DNA of 46,853 nt from JANXPZ01 sp033853925 (GTDB taxonomy: Bacteria > Eisenbacteria > RBG-16-71-46), in assembly GCA_033853925.1 (NCBI GenBank), contig JAWOLC010000032.1, forward strand, positions 1 to 46,853, written 5' to 3'. Within the stretch, counting starts at the first letter, position 1; each line of letters opens with the position of its first letter. Positions 35,894 to 44,869 of this stretch are shown one piece after another. Below the pieces are notes generated by a model. The model was not told where the DNA came from and did no database searches. It worked only from the letters and a program-made list of their open reading frames with translations. The position numbers and the translations under genes were made by a program.

Positions 35894-37788
35894 GCCTGCT
35901 CGAGAACATCCATTCCCCGGCCGACCTGAAGAGCCTCTCCCGGGAGCAGGTGACGCAGCTCGCCGCCGAGATCCGCCACGTCGTCATCCAGACCGTGGCC
36001 CGCCGGGCCGGGCACCTCGCGCCCAACCTGGGCGTGGTCGAGCTGACGATCGCGCTGCACCGCGTGTTCGACTCGCCGCGCGACAAGATCATCTGGGACG
36101 TGGGCCACCAGTGCTACGCCCACAAGCTCCTCACCGGCCGCTACGAGTCCTTCGATACCCTGCGCACCGTGGGCGGCATCGCCGGCTACCCGCGCCGGGC
36201 CGAGAGCGAGCACGACCCCTTCGGGGCCTCGCACGGCAGCACCTCGATCTCCGCCGCCCTGGGCTTCGCCGTCGCGCGCGACCTGCGCGGTGGCGACGAG
36301 CACGTGGTCGCGGTGATCGGCGACGGCGCCTTGACCGGCGGCCTCGCCTACGAGGGGCTCAACAACGCCGGCGAGCTGAACCGCCGTCTCATCGTCGTCC
36401 TGAACGACAACGACATGAGCATCGCCCGCAACGTGGGCGCGATCTCCCGCTACCTGACGCGGCTGACGACGAGCCGCATCTACCGCCGCTTCGAGCACGA
36501 CGTCTGGGAGCTGCTCGGCAAGCTGCCGCCCGGCTGGCGGGCCCGCGAGGGCGCCCGCCGCATCAAGGAGGGCCTGCAGAACCTGGTCGTGCCCACGGTG
36601 CTGTTCGAGGAGCTGGGGTTCAAGTACTTCGGCCCGATCGACGGCCACGACTACGACGCGCTGGTGGAGACGCTGGGCGACCTGAAGCGCTTCGAGGGTC
36701 CGACCCTGCTGCACGTCGTCACCCTGAAGGGCAAGGGCTACGGGCCCGCCGAGCTGGACCAGACCACCTTCCACGGCGTCGGCGTCTTCGACCCGGAGAC
36801 CGGCCACGCCTCGAAGGGCACGAAGAAGACGTACACGAACGTCTACGGCGAGACGGCGCTGGAGATCGGCGAGCAGGTGCCCGAGGTCGTCGCGGTGACC
36901 GCGGCCATGACGGACAACACCGGGCTGCGGCCCTTCTCGCAGCGCTTCCCCGAGCGCTTCTTCGACGTGGGCATGGCCGAGGAGCACGCGGTCACCTTCT
37001 CGGCGGCCCTGGCCGCCAACGGTCTCGTGCCGCTCACCACCATCTACTCCACGTTCCTGCAGCGGGCCTTCGACCAGATCATCCACGACGCGGCCGTGCA
37101 GAACCTCTCCATCGTGCTGGCCGTGGACCGCGCGGGGCTGGTGGGCGAGGACGGGGCGCCCCAGCACGGCGCCTTCGACCTGAGCTACCTGCGGCTCATC
37201 CCGGGCCTGACCCTGATGGCGCCCAAGGACGGGGCCGAGCTGCGCGACATGCTGTGGACGGCCGTGCGCATGCAGCCCAAGGCGAAGGGCCCGATCGCGG
37301 TGCGCTTCCCGCGCGCCGCCATTCCCGACGCGGCGGCGCCGGCGCGCGCGCCCATCCTCATCCCCGCCGGCACCGCCGAGCAGCTCCGCGGAGGCGGGGA
37401 CGTGGCCCTGATCGCCCTGGGCACCATGGTCCTGCCGGCGCTGGCCGCCGCCGAGCTGCTGGCCGCCGAGGGGCTCTCGGCCACGGTCGTGAACGCGCGC
37501 TTCGTCTGCCCGCTGGACGAGCGCATGCTCACCGGCCTGGCCCGCTCCGTGGGGCGCCTCGTGACCCTCGAGGAGAACGTGCCGATGGGCGGCTTCGGCA
37601 GCGCGGTGAGCGAGTGTCTGGATCGCCACAACCTCTCGGGGACGCCGCTCCTGCGCATCGCCCTGCCCGCGCAGTTCGTGCTGCACGGCAAGCGGGAGAC
37701 GCTCCTCGCGCAGGTGGGGCTCGACCCCGCCGGCATCGCCCGCAAGGCCATCGACTGGGTGCGCGCCCTCCAGCGCGAGTACTCGTGA
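35890..37788 (+). CDS. dxs: 1-deoxy-D-xylulose-5-phosphate synthase
   Basis: A 632-aa thiamine diphosphate enzyme that joins pyruvate and glyceraldehyde 3-phosphate, the first step of the MEP isoprenoid pathway. It has the N-terminal block AGHLAPNLGVVELTIALH, the cofactor motif GDGALTGGLAYEGLNNAG near residue 143, YFGPIDGHDY near 247, GMAEEHAVTFSAALA near 361 with the catalytic Glu, and the C-terminal domain with LEENVPMGGFGSAV. Length is standard. The ATG overlaps the DUF212 stop. Together with ispA it forms an isoprenoid pair in the cluster. Confidence 0.97.
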   Translation: MSLLENIHSPADLKSLSREQVTQLAAEIRHVVIQTVARRAGHLAPNLGVVELTIALHRVFDSPRDKIIWDVGHQCYAHKLLTGRYESFDTLRTVGGIAGYPRRAESEHDPFGASHGSTSISAALGFAVARDLRGGDEHVVAVIGDGALTGGLAYEGLNNAGELNRRLIVVLNDNDMSIARNVGAISRYLTRLTTSRIYRRFEHDVWELLGKLPPGWRAREGARRIKEGLQNLVVPTVLFEELGFKYFGPIDGHDYDALVETLGDLKRFEGPTLLHVVTLKGKGYGPAELDQTTFHGVGVFDPETGHASKGTKKTYTNVYGETALEIGEQVPEVVAVTAAMTDNTGLRPFSQRFPERFFDVGMAEEHAVTFSAALAANGLVPLTTIYSTFLQRAFDQIIHDAAVQNLSIVLAVDRAGLVGEDGAPQHGAFDLSYLRLIPGLTLMAPKDGAELRDMLWTAVRMQPKAKGPIAVRFPRAAIPDAAAPARAPILIPAGTAEQLRGGGDVALIALGTMVLPALAAAELLAAEGLSATVVNARFVCPLDERMLTGLARSVGRLVTLEENVPMGGFGSAVSECLDRHNLSGTPLLRIALPAQFVLHGKRETLLAQVGLDPAGIARKAIDWVRALQREYS

Positions 37789-38663
37789 GCGCGCGCCTGC
37801 GCCGGATCGCGATCCTGGGCCACGTCGGCCGCCCCGGCGTGCGCCGGGCGGCCGCCCGACTGCGCACGGGGTTGGCGAGGCGCGGCTGCGAGGTGCGGCT
37901 CGAGCGGGCGCTGGCCGTCGCGCTCGACCGGGAGGGGGAGCCGCTGGCGCGGCTCGCGGCCTGGTGCCAGCTCCTCCTCACGCTCGGCGGCGACGGCACG
38001 GTGCTCGCGGGGGGGCGGGCCCTGGCCGGCCGGCGCGGCGTGCTGCTCGGCGTCAACTTCGGCGGGCTGGGCTTCCTCGCCGCGGCCGAGCAGGGCGAGC
38101 TGGACGGCGCGCTCGCGGCCGCGCTGGCGGGGACGTGGCCGATCGCGGCCCGCCGCCTGCTGCGCGTGCGCGTGCGGCGGCGGGGGCGCACCCTCACGAG
38201 CGCCCTGGCCATGAACGACGCGGTGGTGAAGGGGGCGGGCGGGCACGCGGCCGTGCACCTGCGCATCCGCGCCCTCGGCCAGGACCTGGGCCACCTCGTG
38301 GCGGACGGGCTCATCGCGGCGACCGCGGCGGGCTCGACCGCCTACTCCCTGTCGGCCGGCGGCCCGGTGCTCTCTCCCGACGTGGGAGCCTTCGTCGTCA
38401 CCCCGGTCTGCGCCCATTCCCTGGGCAGCCGCTCGCTGGTCCTGCCTCCCGAGGACGAGGTGGCCCTGACCCTCATCGGCTCGCTGGACCACACGGCCCT
38501 CATGGTGGACGGGCAGGAGCACGTCCCCCTCGCGGCGGGCGACGAGATCCACATCCGCCTGGACCGCGCCGCCGTGCGCTGCGTGCTGAATCCGCAGCGG
38601 CCCTTCGCCCACTCGCTGCAGACGAAGCTGGGCTGGCAGGGGAGCACGCGGCGGAGCATGTAG
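37785..38663 (+). CDS. nadK: NAD kinase
   Basis: A 292-aa enzyme that phosphorylates NAD to NADP. The family motifs are LTLGGDGTVL near residue 64 (catalytic Asp in GGDG), GVNFGGLGFLA near 88, AMNDAVV near 143, and the glycine-rich DGLIAATAAGSTAYSLSAGGP near 173. The start GTG 37785 shares GTGA with the dxs stop. Length is typical. It uses ATP and supplies NADP for the cluster's reductive pathways, though it is a housekeeping gene of wider use. Confidence 0.95.
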   Translation: MSARLRRIAILGHVGRPGVRRAAARLRTGLARRGCEVRLERALAVALDREGEPLARLAAWCQLLLTLGGDGTVLAGGRALAGRRGVLLGVNFGGLGFLAAAEQGELDGALAAALAGTWPIAARRLLRVRVRRRGRTLTSALAMNDAVVKGAGGHAAVHLRIRALGQDLGHLVADGLIAATAAGSTAYSLSAGGPVLSPDVGAFVVTPVCAHSLGSRSLVLPPEDEVALTLIGSLDHTALMVDGQEHVPLAAGDEIHIRLDRAAVRCVLNPQRPFAHSLQTKLGWQGSTRRSM

Positions 38664-38665
38664 CC

Positions 38666-40348
38666 GTGCTCGAGCGCCTGACCATCCGCGACCTCGTGCT
38701 CGTGGAGCGGGCCGAGGTGGAGTTCGGCCCCGAGCTGAACGTGGTCACGGGCGAGACCGGGGCGGGCAAGTCGCTCCTCGTGCAGGCGGTGGACCTGCTC
38801 ACCGGTGGGCGGGCCGAGCCGGAGGTGGTGCGCGAAGGCGCCCGGGCGGCGGTCGTGGAGGGCGAGTTCCGCCCTTCGGCGAGGGCGACCGGGCTGGTGC
38901 GGGCCCTGCTCGACGCCTGGGGAGTGGAGTTCGACGGCGAGGGCCTGATCGTGCGGCGCGAAGTGCAGAGCGGGGGCAAGAGCCGCGCGCTCGTCAACCA
39001 GTCCCCCGTGACGCGCGCCGCGCTGCGCGAGCTGTGCGAGTCGCTCGCCGACCTGCACGGACAGCACGAGCACCAGAGCCTGCTGCGGCCCGAGGCGGGG
39101 CTCGAGTTCCTGGACCGGCTGGCGGGGCTGGAGGGCGAGAACGCCCGCTACGGCGAGGCGCTGGCCGCCTGGCGGGGGGCGGAGCGCGCCCTGGCTGTGC
39201 TCGAGCAGTCGCTGGCCACCTACGCCGACCGGCGCGAGTGGCTGGAGGAGGCCGCGCGGGAGCTGGACGAGGCGAAGCTCGCCGAGGGCGAGGAGGAAGC
39301 CCTCAAGGTCGAGGCCGCCCGCCTGAGCCACGCCGATCGTCTGCGCGAGCTGGTCGAGCAGTCGCTGGCGCGGCTCAGCGAAGGCGAGGGCGCGGCCGTG
39401 GAGGCGATCGCCCAGGCCGCGCGCACGCTCGAGCAGGCGGCGGCCCTCGATCCGAGCCTGGCGGATTCGCTCCCCTCGTTGGACGAGGCGCGCATCGTCG
39501 CCGCGGAGACGGCCCGCCTGCTGGCCGACTACGCGTCCAAGCTGGAGGCCGACCCGGCGGGGCTGGAGCGGATCGAGGCGCGGCGCGAGCGCATCGCCCG
39601 TCTCGTCCGCAAGTATCGGCGCGCGGTGCCGGAGCTGCTCGCCTGGCGCGAGGAGCTGGGACGGGAGTTGGCCACGGGCGAGGACGCGGCCGGGGCGCTG
39701 GCCCAGGCGCGCGCCCGCGTGGACGAGACGCGCGCGGCCTGCCTCGCGGTCGCCCGCCTGCTCACGCGCCGGCGGCAGGGGGCGGGCAAGGAGTGGGGCG
39801 CACGCCTCACCCGGGAGATGAAGCCGCTCGGCTTCCCCCACGGCCGCCTGGACTTCGCCGTGGAGCCAGCGACCGAGGCCGAGCCGGCGCTCGGCCCGCG
39901 CGGCAGCGACCGGATCGAGATCCTGTTCACCGCGAACGCCGGCGAGCCGGCTCGTCCGCTCCAGCGGATCGTCTCGGGAGGGGAGCTGTCGCGCGTGATG
40001 TTGGCCTTGAAGGTGGCGCTCGAAGCTCAAGACCCCGTTGACCTTCTGCTCTTCGACGAAGTAGATTCCGGGATCGGCGGTATCGTCGCACGGGCCGTCG
40101 GAGAGCGTCTCCGGCGGCTCGCGCAGCATCGCCAGGTCATCTGCGTGACCCATCTGCCCATGATCGCCTGCCTCGCCACCCATCATCTGCGCGTGTGGAA
40201 GACCGTCGCCTCCGGCCGCACCCTGGCGCGGATCGAGCCGGTGGCGGGAGGGGAGCGGATCGAGGAGCTGGCGCGCATGCTCGCCGGGGACCGGGTGACC
40301 GAGACCACCCGCCGCCAGGCCCGCGAGCTGCTGGAGGCCTCGGCGTGA
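38666..40348 (+). CDS. recN: DNA repair protein RecN
   Basis: A 560-aa SMC-like ATPase for double-strand break repair. The N-terminal head has RLTIRDLVLVERAEVEFG and Walker A TGETGAGKSLL near residue 30, then DLHGQHEHQSLL. A coiled coil follows (about 150-390), and the C-terminal head carries the signature SGGELSRVMLAL near 438 and Walker B LLFDEVDSGIGG near 461. GTG 38666 is three bases after the nadK stop, which is the conserved neighbour; GGAG lies upstream. Length is normal. No SOS box is obvious in the two-base gap, so it is read with nadK. Confidence 0.96.
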   Translation: MLERLTIRDLVLVERAEVEFGPELNVVTGETGAGKSLLVQAVDLLTGGRAEPEVVREGARAAVVEGEFRPSARATGLVRALLDAWGVEFDGEGLIVRREVQSGGKSRALVNQSPVTRAALRELCESLADLHGQHEHQSLLRPEAGLEFLDRLAGLEGENARYGEALAAWRGAERALAVLEQSLATYADRREWLEEAARELDEAKLAEGEEEALKVEAARLSHADRLRELVEQSLARLSEGEGAAVEAIAQAARTLEQAAALDPSLADSLPSLDEARIVAAETARLLADYASKLEADPAGLERIEARRERIARLVRKYRRAVPELLAWREELGRELATGEDAAGALAQARARVDETRAACLAVARLLTRRRQGAGKEWGARLTREMKPLGFPHGRLDFAVEPATEAEPALGPRGSDRIEILFTANAGEPARPLQRIVSGGELSRVMLALKVALEAQDPVDLLLFDEVDSGIGGIVARAVGERLRRLAQHRQVICVTHLPMIACLATHHLRVWKTVASGRTLARIEPVAGGERIEELARMLAGDRVTETTRRQARELLEASA

Positions 40349-40394
40349 GCGCGTCCCGGCGATCCCGCCCCGGTGCCCGACCGCGGAGGCCCGC

Positions 40395-41861
40395 ATGATC
40401 GTCCCGACTCGCGCCGAGTTCCGCGCCCTGGCCGCGGGCGGCAAGCTGGTGCCCGTCTACCGCGAGATCTTCGCGGACTGCGAGACGCCGGTCTCCGCCT
40501 TTCTCAAGATCGACGACGGGGCGCACGCCTTCCTGCTCGAGAGCGTGGAGGGCGGCGAGAAATGGGGGCGCTTCTCCATCCTCGGCAGCCGGCCGTCGCT
40601 GATCTTCACCGCTCGTGGCGGGCGCTGCGAGATCCAGGAACGCGGCGTGACCCGCGCCTGCGAGCGGCCGCCCCTCGAGGAGCTGGCGGAGCTGCTGGCC
40701 CACCACCAGGCCGTGGCTCTTCCCGGGCTGCCGCGCTTCTGCGGCGGCGCGGTGGGCTACTTCGGCTACGACGCGGTGCGCTGGTTCGAGAAGCTGCCGG
40801 CGCAGGCCAAGCGGGACCTGGATCTGCCCGACACGGTGTTCCTCTTCGGCGACGTGGTGAGCGTGTTCGACCACGTCAACCACACGCTCAAGGTGGTGAC
40901 CCACGCCCGCGGCGGCGAGGAGCCGGATCGGGCCTGGGACGCCGCCGTCGCCCGGCTCGAGGCCGAGGTCGAGCGCCTCAAGACGCCCCTGGCCTGGGCC
41001 GAGCCGCCGGTGGGGCAGAGCCCGCCCGAGCCGATGTCCACGACCTCGCGCGAGCGCTACATGGCCGCGGTCGAGCAGGCCAAGGAGCACATCCGCGCCG
41101 GGGACATCTTCCAGGTCGTGCTGGCGCACCGCATGAGCACGCCGGTGCGCCAGCCCGCCTTCGAGGCCTACCGCGCGCTGCGCGTGACGAATCCCTCGCC
41201 CTATATGTACTTCCTGCGCCTGGGCGACTTGAGCCTCGTGGGCTCGTCGCCCGAGGTGCTGGTGCGGCGCACGGACGACCTGGTCGAGCTGCGCCCGATC
41301 GCCGGCACGCGCCCGCGCGGCCGCACGGCCGAAGAGGACCAGCGCCTCGAGGAGGAGCTGCGGGCCAGCGACAAGGAGCGCGCCGAGCACGTCATGCTCG
41401 TGGACCTGGGGCGGAACGACGTGGGCCGCGTCGCCGAGTTCGGCAGCGTCGAGACCAACGAGTACATGACCGTCGAGCGCTACTCGCAGGTCATGCACCT
41501 CGTCTCGAACGTGCGCGGCCGGGTGCGAGCGGGGCTCTCGCCGCTCGACATCGTGCGCGCCTGCTTCCCCGCGGGAACCGTCTCCGGCGCGCCCAAGGTG
41601 CGGGCCATGGAGATCATCGACGACCTCGAGCCCGTGCGCCGGGGCGTTTACGCCGGAGCGGTGGGCCACTTCGACTACCACGGCAACCTCGACCTGTGCA
41701 TCGCCATCCGCACGCTGGTCTACGCGGCCGGGCACGCGTACTGGGGCGTGGGGGCGGGGATCGTGGCCGACTCCGCGCCCGATGCGGAGTGGTACGAGAC
41801 CCTGAACAAGGGCCGCGCGCTGTGGCTGGCCGTCCAGCGCGCCGAGCGAGGCTCGTTGTGA
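40395..41861 (+). CDS. trpE: Anthranilate synthase component I
   Basis: A 488-aa chorismate-using enzyme that makes anthranilate with ammonia from TrpG. Conserved parts are LLESVEGGEKWGRFSILG near residue 48, GDIFQVVLAHR near 236, NPSPYMYFLRLG near 266, GSSPEVLVRR near 282, RPIAGTRPRGRT near 300, and FPAGTVSGAPKVRAMEI near 394. The N-terminal LLES pattern is the tryptophan feedback site in relatives. It begins at ATG 40395, 46 bases after recN; no leader peptide with Trp codons is visible there, so attenuation of the E. coli type looks absent. It overlaps trpG by GTGA. Confidence 0.96.
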   Translation: MIVPTRAEFRALAAGGKLVPVYREIFADCETPVSAFLKIDDGAHAFLLESVEGGEKWGRFSILGSRPSLIFTARGGRCEIQERGVTRACERPPLEELAELLAHHQAVALPGLPRFCGGAVGYFGYDAVRWFEKLPAQAKRDLDLPDTVFLFGDVVSVFDHVNHTLKVVTHARGGEEPDRAWDAAVARLEAEVERLKTPLAWAEPPVGQSPPEPMSTTSRERYMAAVEQAKEHIRAGDIFQVVLAHRMSTPVRQPAFEAYRALRVTNPSPYMYFLRLGDLSLVGSSPEVLVRRTDDLVELRPIAGTRPRGRTAEEDQRLEEELRASDKERAEHVMLVDLGRNDVGRVAEFGSVETNEYMTVERYSQVMHLVSNVRGRVRAGLSPLDIVRACFPAGTVSGAPKVRAMEIIDDLEPVRRGVYAGAVGHFDYHGNLDLCIAIRTLVYAAGHAYWGVGAGIVADSAPDAEWYETLNKGRALWLAVQRAERGSL

Positions 41862-42448
41862 TCGCCGTCATCGACAACTACGACTCCTTCACCTACAACC
41901 TGGTGCAGTACCTGGGCACGCTCGGGGCCGAGCTGGAGGTGCATCGCAACGACGCCATCAGCCCCGAGGCGCTGGCGGCGCGGCCGCTGGAGGGCCTGGT
42001 GATCTCGCCCGGGCCGGGCGAGCCGCGGGACGCGGGCATCTCGGAGGACGCGATCCGTCGGCTCTCCGGCCAGGTGCCGATCCTCGGCGTCTGCCTCGGG
42101 CACCAGGCGCTGGGGGAGGTCTTCGGCGGCACGATCGTGCGCGCCCCGCGTCTCATGCACGGCAAGACGAGCCCCATCCTGCACAAGGGACGGGGACTCT
42201 TCGCCGGGCTCGACAATCCCTTCGAGGCGACGCGCTACCACTCGCTGATCGTCGAGCGCGAGACGCTGCCAGCGACGCTGGAGGTGACCGCCTGGACGCC
42301 CGAGGGCGAGGTCATGGGGCTCAAGCACCTCGAGCACGAGACCTGGGGCGTGCAGTTCCACCCCGAGTCCATCCTCACCCGCCCGGGCCTCAAGCTCATG
42401 GAGAACTTCCTCACCCTGTGCCGCCAGCGGCGGGGAACCGCCGCATGA
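41858..42448 (+). CDS. trpG: Anthranilate synthase glutamine amidotransferase component
   Basis: A 196-aa class I amidotransferase that hydrolyses glutamine and hands ammonia to TrpE. The N-terminus VIAVIDNYDSFTYNLVQYL, the nucleophile Cys in GVCLGHQALGE near residue 78, and the His and Glu in FHPESI near 168 are all intact. GTG 41858 overlaps trpE and is the only start that keeps the full N-terminus. A shared role in folate synthesis (pabA) is possible, since no separate gene is seen here. Confidence 0.95.
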   Translation: MIAVIDNYDSFTYNLVQYLGTLGAELEVHRNDAISPEALAARPLEGLVISPGPGEPRDAGISEDAIRRLSGQVPILGVCLGHQALGEVFGGTIVRAPRLMHGKTSPILHKGRGLFAGLDNPFEATRYHSLIVERETLPATLEVTAWTPEGEVMGLKHLEHETWGVQFHPESILTRPGLKLMENFLTLCRQRRGTAA

Positions 42449-43452
42449 TCCAGACGGCCATCGCGCGCGCCGTGCTCCGGGACGACCTGCCGCGGGAGCT
42501 GGCGTTCGCGAGCATGGAGCAGATCCTGGACGGCGAGGCGACCCCCGCGCAGATCGGGGCGCTGGCCGTGGCCCTGCGCATGAAGGGCGAGACCCCCGAG
42601 GAGATCGCCGGCATGGCCGAGGCCATGCGCCGGCGGGTGCCACCCATCCGCACCAAGCGCACGCCGCTGCTGGACACCTGCGGCACCGGGGGCGACAACG
42701 CCGGCACGTTCAACATCTCGACCACCTCGGCGATCGTGGTGGCCTCCTGCGGGGTGGCGGTGGCCAAGCACGGCAACCGCGCGGTCTCCAGCCGCACCGG
42801 CAGCGCCGACGTGCTCGAGACGCTGGGCGTGCGGCTCGACCTGACGCCGGAGAGCGCCGCCCGCTCGCTCGACGTGCTGGGCCTCACCTTCCTCTTCGCC
42901 CCCAACTACCACGCCGCCCTCCGCCACGCCAACGGGCCGCGGCGCGAGATCGCGGTCCGCACCGTGTTCAACCTGCTCGGTCCCCTCACGAACCCCGCGG
43001 GGGCGACGCGCCAGGTCGTGGGCGTCTACTCGGACAAGCTCGTGCGCCCGATCGCCGAGGTCCTGTACATGCTGGGCAGCGAGCGAGCCTGGGTCGTGCA
43101 CGGCCTCGACGGGCTCGACGAGCTGACCGTGCTCGATCACACGCACGTGGCCGAGCTGAATCGCGGGGACATCCGCGAGTTCGAGGTGAACCCGGCGCTC
43201 CTGGGGCTGGGGAACTCCGATCGCTCCGGGCTGGCGGGGGGCGACGCCGCGGCCAACGCCGCGAAGATCCGCGCCGTGCTCGCCGGCGAGCCCGGGCCCG
43301 CGCTGGACATCGTCGTGCTGAACGCCGGGGCGGGCCTGCTGGTGGCGGGCACGGTCAGGAACCTGGAGGAGGGCGTGGCGCGGGCGCGCGAGGCGATCGA
43401 GCGCGGGCTGGCCGCACAGAAGCTCGCCGACCTGGCGGCCTTCCGCGACTGA
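42445..43452 (+). CDS. trpD: Anthranilate phosphoribosyltransferase
   Basis: A 335-aa enzyme that couples anthranilate to phosphoribosyl diphosphate. The PRPP motif DTCGTGGDNAGTFNISTTSA near residue 74, KHGNRAVSSRTGSADVLETLG near 107, and the later NLLGPLTNPA near 174 are typical. ATG 42445 shares ATGA with trpG; an in-frame GTG at 42418 lies inside trpG and is less likely. Length is normal. It is followed by an unrelated RDD gene after 14 bases. Confidence 0.96.
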   Translation: MIQTAIARAVLRDDLPRELAFASMEQILDGEATPAQIGALAVALRMKGETPEEIAGMAEAMRRRVPPIRTKRTPLLDTCGTGGDNAGTFNISTTSAIVVASCGVAVAKHGNRAVSSRTGSADVLETLGVRLDLTPESAARSLDVLGLTFLFAPNYHAALRHANGPRREIAVRTVFNLLGPLTNPAGATRQVVGVYSDKLVRPIAEVLYMLGSERAWVVHGLDGLDELTVLDHTHVAELNRGDIREFEVNPALLGLGNSDRSGLAGGDAAANAAKIRAVLAGEPGPALDIVVLNAGAGLLVAGTVRNLEEGVARAREAIERGLAAQKLADLAAFRD

Positions 43453-43466
43453 GAGAGGAGGCAGCC

Positions 43467-44045
43467 ATGTTCTGCATCCGCTGCGGCGCGGCCCTGCCCG
43501 CGGGCGCCGCCTTCTGTCCCGCCTGCGGCGCGGCGGTGGTCGCCGCGCCGGCCGCGATCGCGGCGGGCGCCCCCGCGGCGGCGCCCGTCGCCTGGCGCTT
43601 CGGTGGCTTCTGGCGCCGGCTGGCCAGCTACCTCCTCGACCGCCTCCTCCTGGGCATCCTCTTCGCGCCGCTCGGCTTCTTCGTCCTCCTCCCGCTCTTC
43701 GCGGGCTCCGCGGACGGCTGGCCAGACCCGGAGTCGCCCGCCGAGGCGATCGGCGCGATCCTCGGGGCCGCGCTCCTCGTGGGCTTCCTGGCCACGGTCG
43801 CGACCTGGCTCTATTTCGCCCTGCTGCAGAGCTCCTCGCGCCAGGCCTCGCTCGGGCAGATGGCCCTCGACCTGCGGGTGACGGACCTGGCGGGCCGGCG
43901 CATCTCCTTCGCGCGGGCGAGCGGGCGCTACTTCGCCACGTTCGTCACCGGGCTCACCTTCGGCCTCGGCTACCTCGTCATGCTGTTCACGACCAAGAAG
44001 CAGACCCTGCACGACCTGATCGCCGGCACGCTGGTCGTGCGCTAG
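43467..44045 (+). CDS. Zinc-ribbon plus RDD-family membrane protein inside the trp operon
   Basis: A 192-aa protein with an N-terminal double CxxC (CIRCGA...CPACGA, residues 3-22), the zinc-ribbon-like pattern, then an Ala-rich linker and an RDD membrane domain: RRLASYLLDRLLLGI near residue 51, a second helix near 100 and the C-terminal TKKQTLHDLIAGTLVVR. RDD proteins are linked to ion or small-molecule transport, but the function is not known. It lies between trpD and trpC on the same strand with close spacing. I cannot link it to tryptophan; a sodium/proton role has been proposed for some RDD proteins. Confidence 0.8.
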   Translation: MFCIRCGAALPAGAAFCPACGAAVVAAPAAIAAGAPAAAPVAWRFGGFWRRLASYLLDRLLLGILFAPLGFFVLLPLFAGSADGWPDPESPAEAIGAILGAALLVGFLATVATWLYFALLQSSSRQASLGQMALDLRVTDLAGRRISFARASGRYFATFVTGLTFGLGYLVMLFTTKKQTLHDLIAGTLVVR

Positions 44046-44048
44046 AAT
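44043..44048 (+). promoter_or_regulatory. Candidate leaderless -10 box for trpC
   Basis: TAGAAT begins with the RDD gene's stop codon and lies seven bases before ATG 44056. Such a TAnnnT box placed 6-7 bases before a start could drive a leaderless trpCFB transcript. There is no good ribosome site before the ATG and no matching -35. Confidence 0.3.
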
Positions 44049-44055
44049 CGAGCCC

Positions 44056-44868
44056 ATGAACGGCGCCGGCAGCGACTTCCTCGCGCGCATCGCGGATACG
44101 CGCCGCCGGCGCATCGAGGCCCTGAAGCTCGACACGCCGGCGTTCCGGCGGCGCGAGCGGCTGGGGCCGCCGCGCCCGGCCGGGCGGCTCGAGCGCGCGC
44201 TGCGCCGGGGAGGCGCGGCGAACCCGCTGCGCCTGCTCTGCGAGATCAAGCGCGCCTCCCCCTCGAAGGGCCTGCTGCGGCCCGACCTCGACCCCGCGGC
44301 GCTGGCCCGCACGTACGAGCAGGCGGGCGCGGCCGCCGTCTCCGTCGTGACCGAGCCCGACTTCTTCCAGGGCGAGCTCGCCTGGGTGGAGACCGTGCGC
44401 GCCGCGACGCGTCTGCCCGTCCTCCTCAAGGACTTCGTGGTGGACGACTACCAGATCCTGGACGCCGCGGTGCGCGGCGCGGACGGCATCCTGCTCATCG
44501 CCGCCCTGTGCTCGGGCGTCCGGCTCCAGGTCTGGATCAGTCAGGCGCGCCTCCTCGGGCTGGACGCGCTCGTCGAGGTGCACGACGACGCCGAGCTGAA
44601 GCGCGCGCTCGAGGCGGGCGCCACCCTGGTGGGCGTCAACAACCGGGACCTGCGGACCTTCGCGGTGGATCTCGGCACGTCGCTGGCGCTGCTGCCCGCC
44701 GTGCCGCCGCAGGTCACGGCCGTGGCCGAGAGCGGGATCTCCAGCCCCGAGCAGCTCGCCCGGCTCCGCGCGAGCCGCTGCGACGCCGTCCTCATGGGCG
44801 AGGTGCTGATGTCGAGCGCCGACCTGGCCGGCACCCTCGCCACCCTGGCCGCGGCCGCGCGCGGCTGA
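44056..44868 (+). CDS. trpC: Indole-3-glycerol phosphate synthase
   Basis: A 270-aa barrel enzyme that closes the indole ring from CdRP. It shows LLCEIKRASPSKGLL near residue 59, VVTEPDFFQGELAWV near 97, PVLLKDFVVDDYQI near 121, LLIAALC near 145, VEVHDDAEL near 173, GVNNRDLRTFAVD near 193, AESGISS near 222 and VLMGEVLM near 247. The usual catalytic Lys and Glu positions are kept. It starts the second half of the trp operon after the inserted RDD gene. trpF follows after one base. Confidence 0.96.
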   Translation: MNGAGSDFLARIADTRRRRIEALKLDTPAFRRRERLGPPRPAGRLERALRRGGAANPLRLLCEIKRASPSKGLLRPDLDPAALARTYEQAGAAAVSVVTEPDFFQGELAWVETVRAATRLPVLLKDFVVDDYQILDAAVRGADGILLIAALCSGVRLQVWISQARLLGLDALVEVHDDAELKRALEAGATLVGVNNRDLRTFAVDLGTSLALLPAVPPQVTAVAESGISSPEQLARLRASRCDAVLMGEVLMSSADLAGTLATLAAAARG

Positions 44869-44869
44869 C

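Noticed and set aside
40349..40394. trp leader peptide or attenuator before trpE
   Set aside because: The 46-base gap has no short frame with Trp codons and no paired hairpins.
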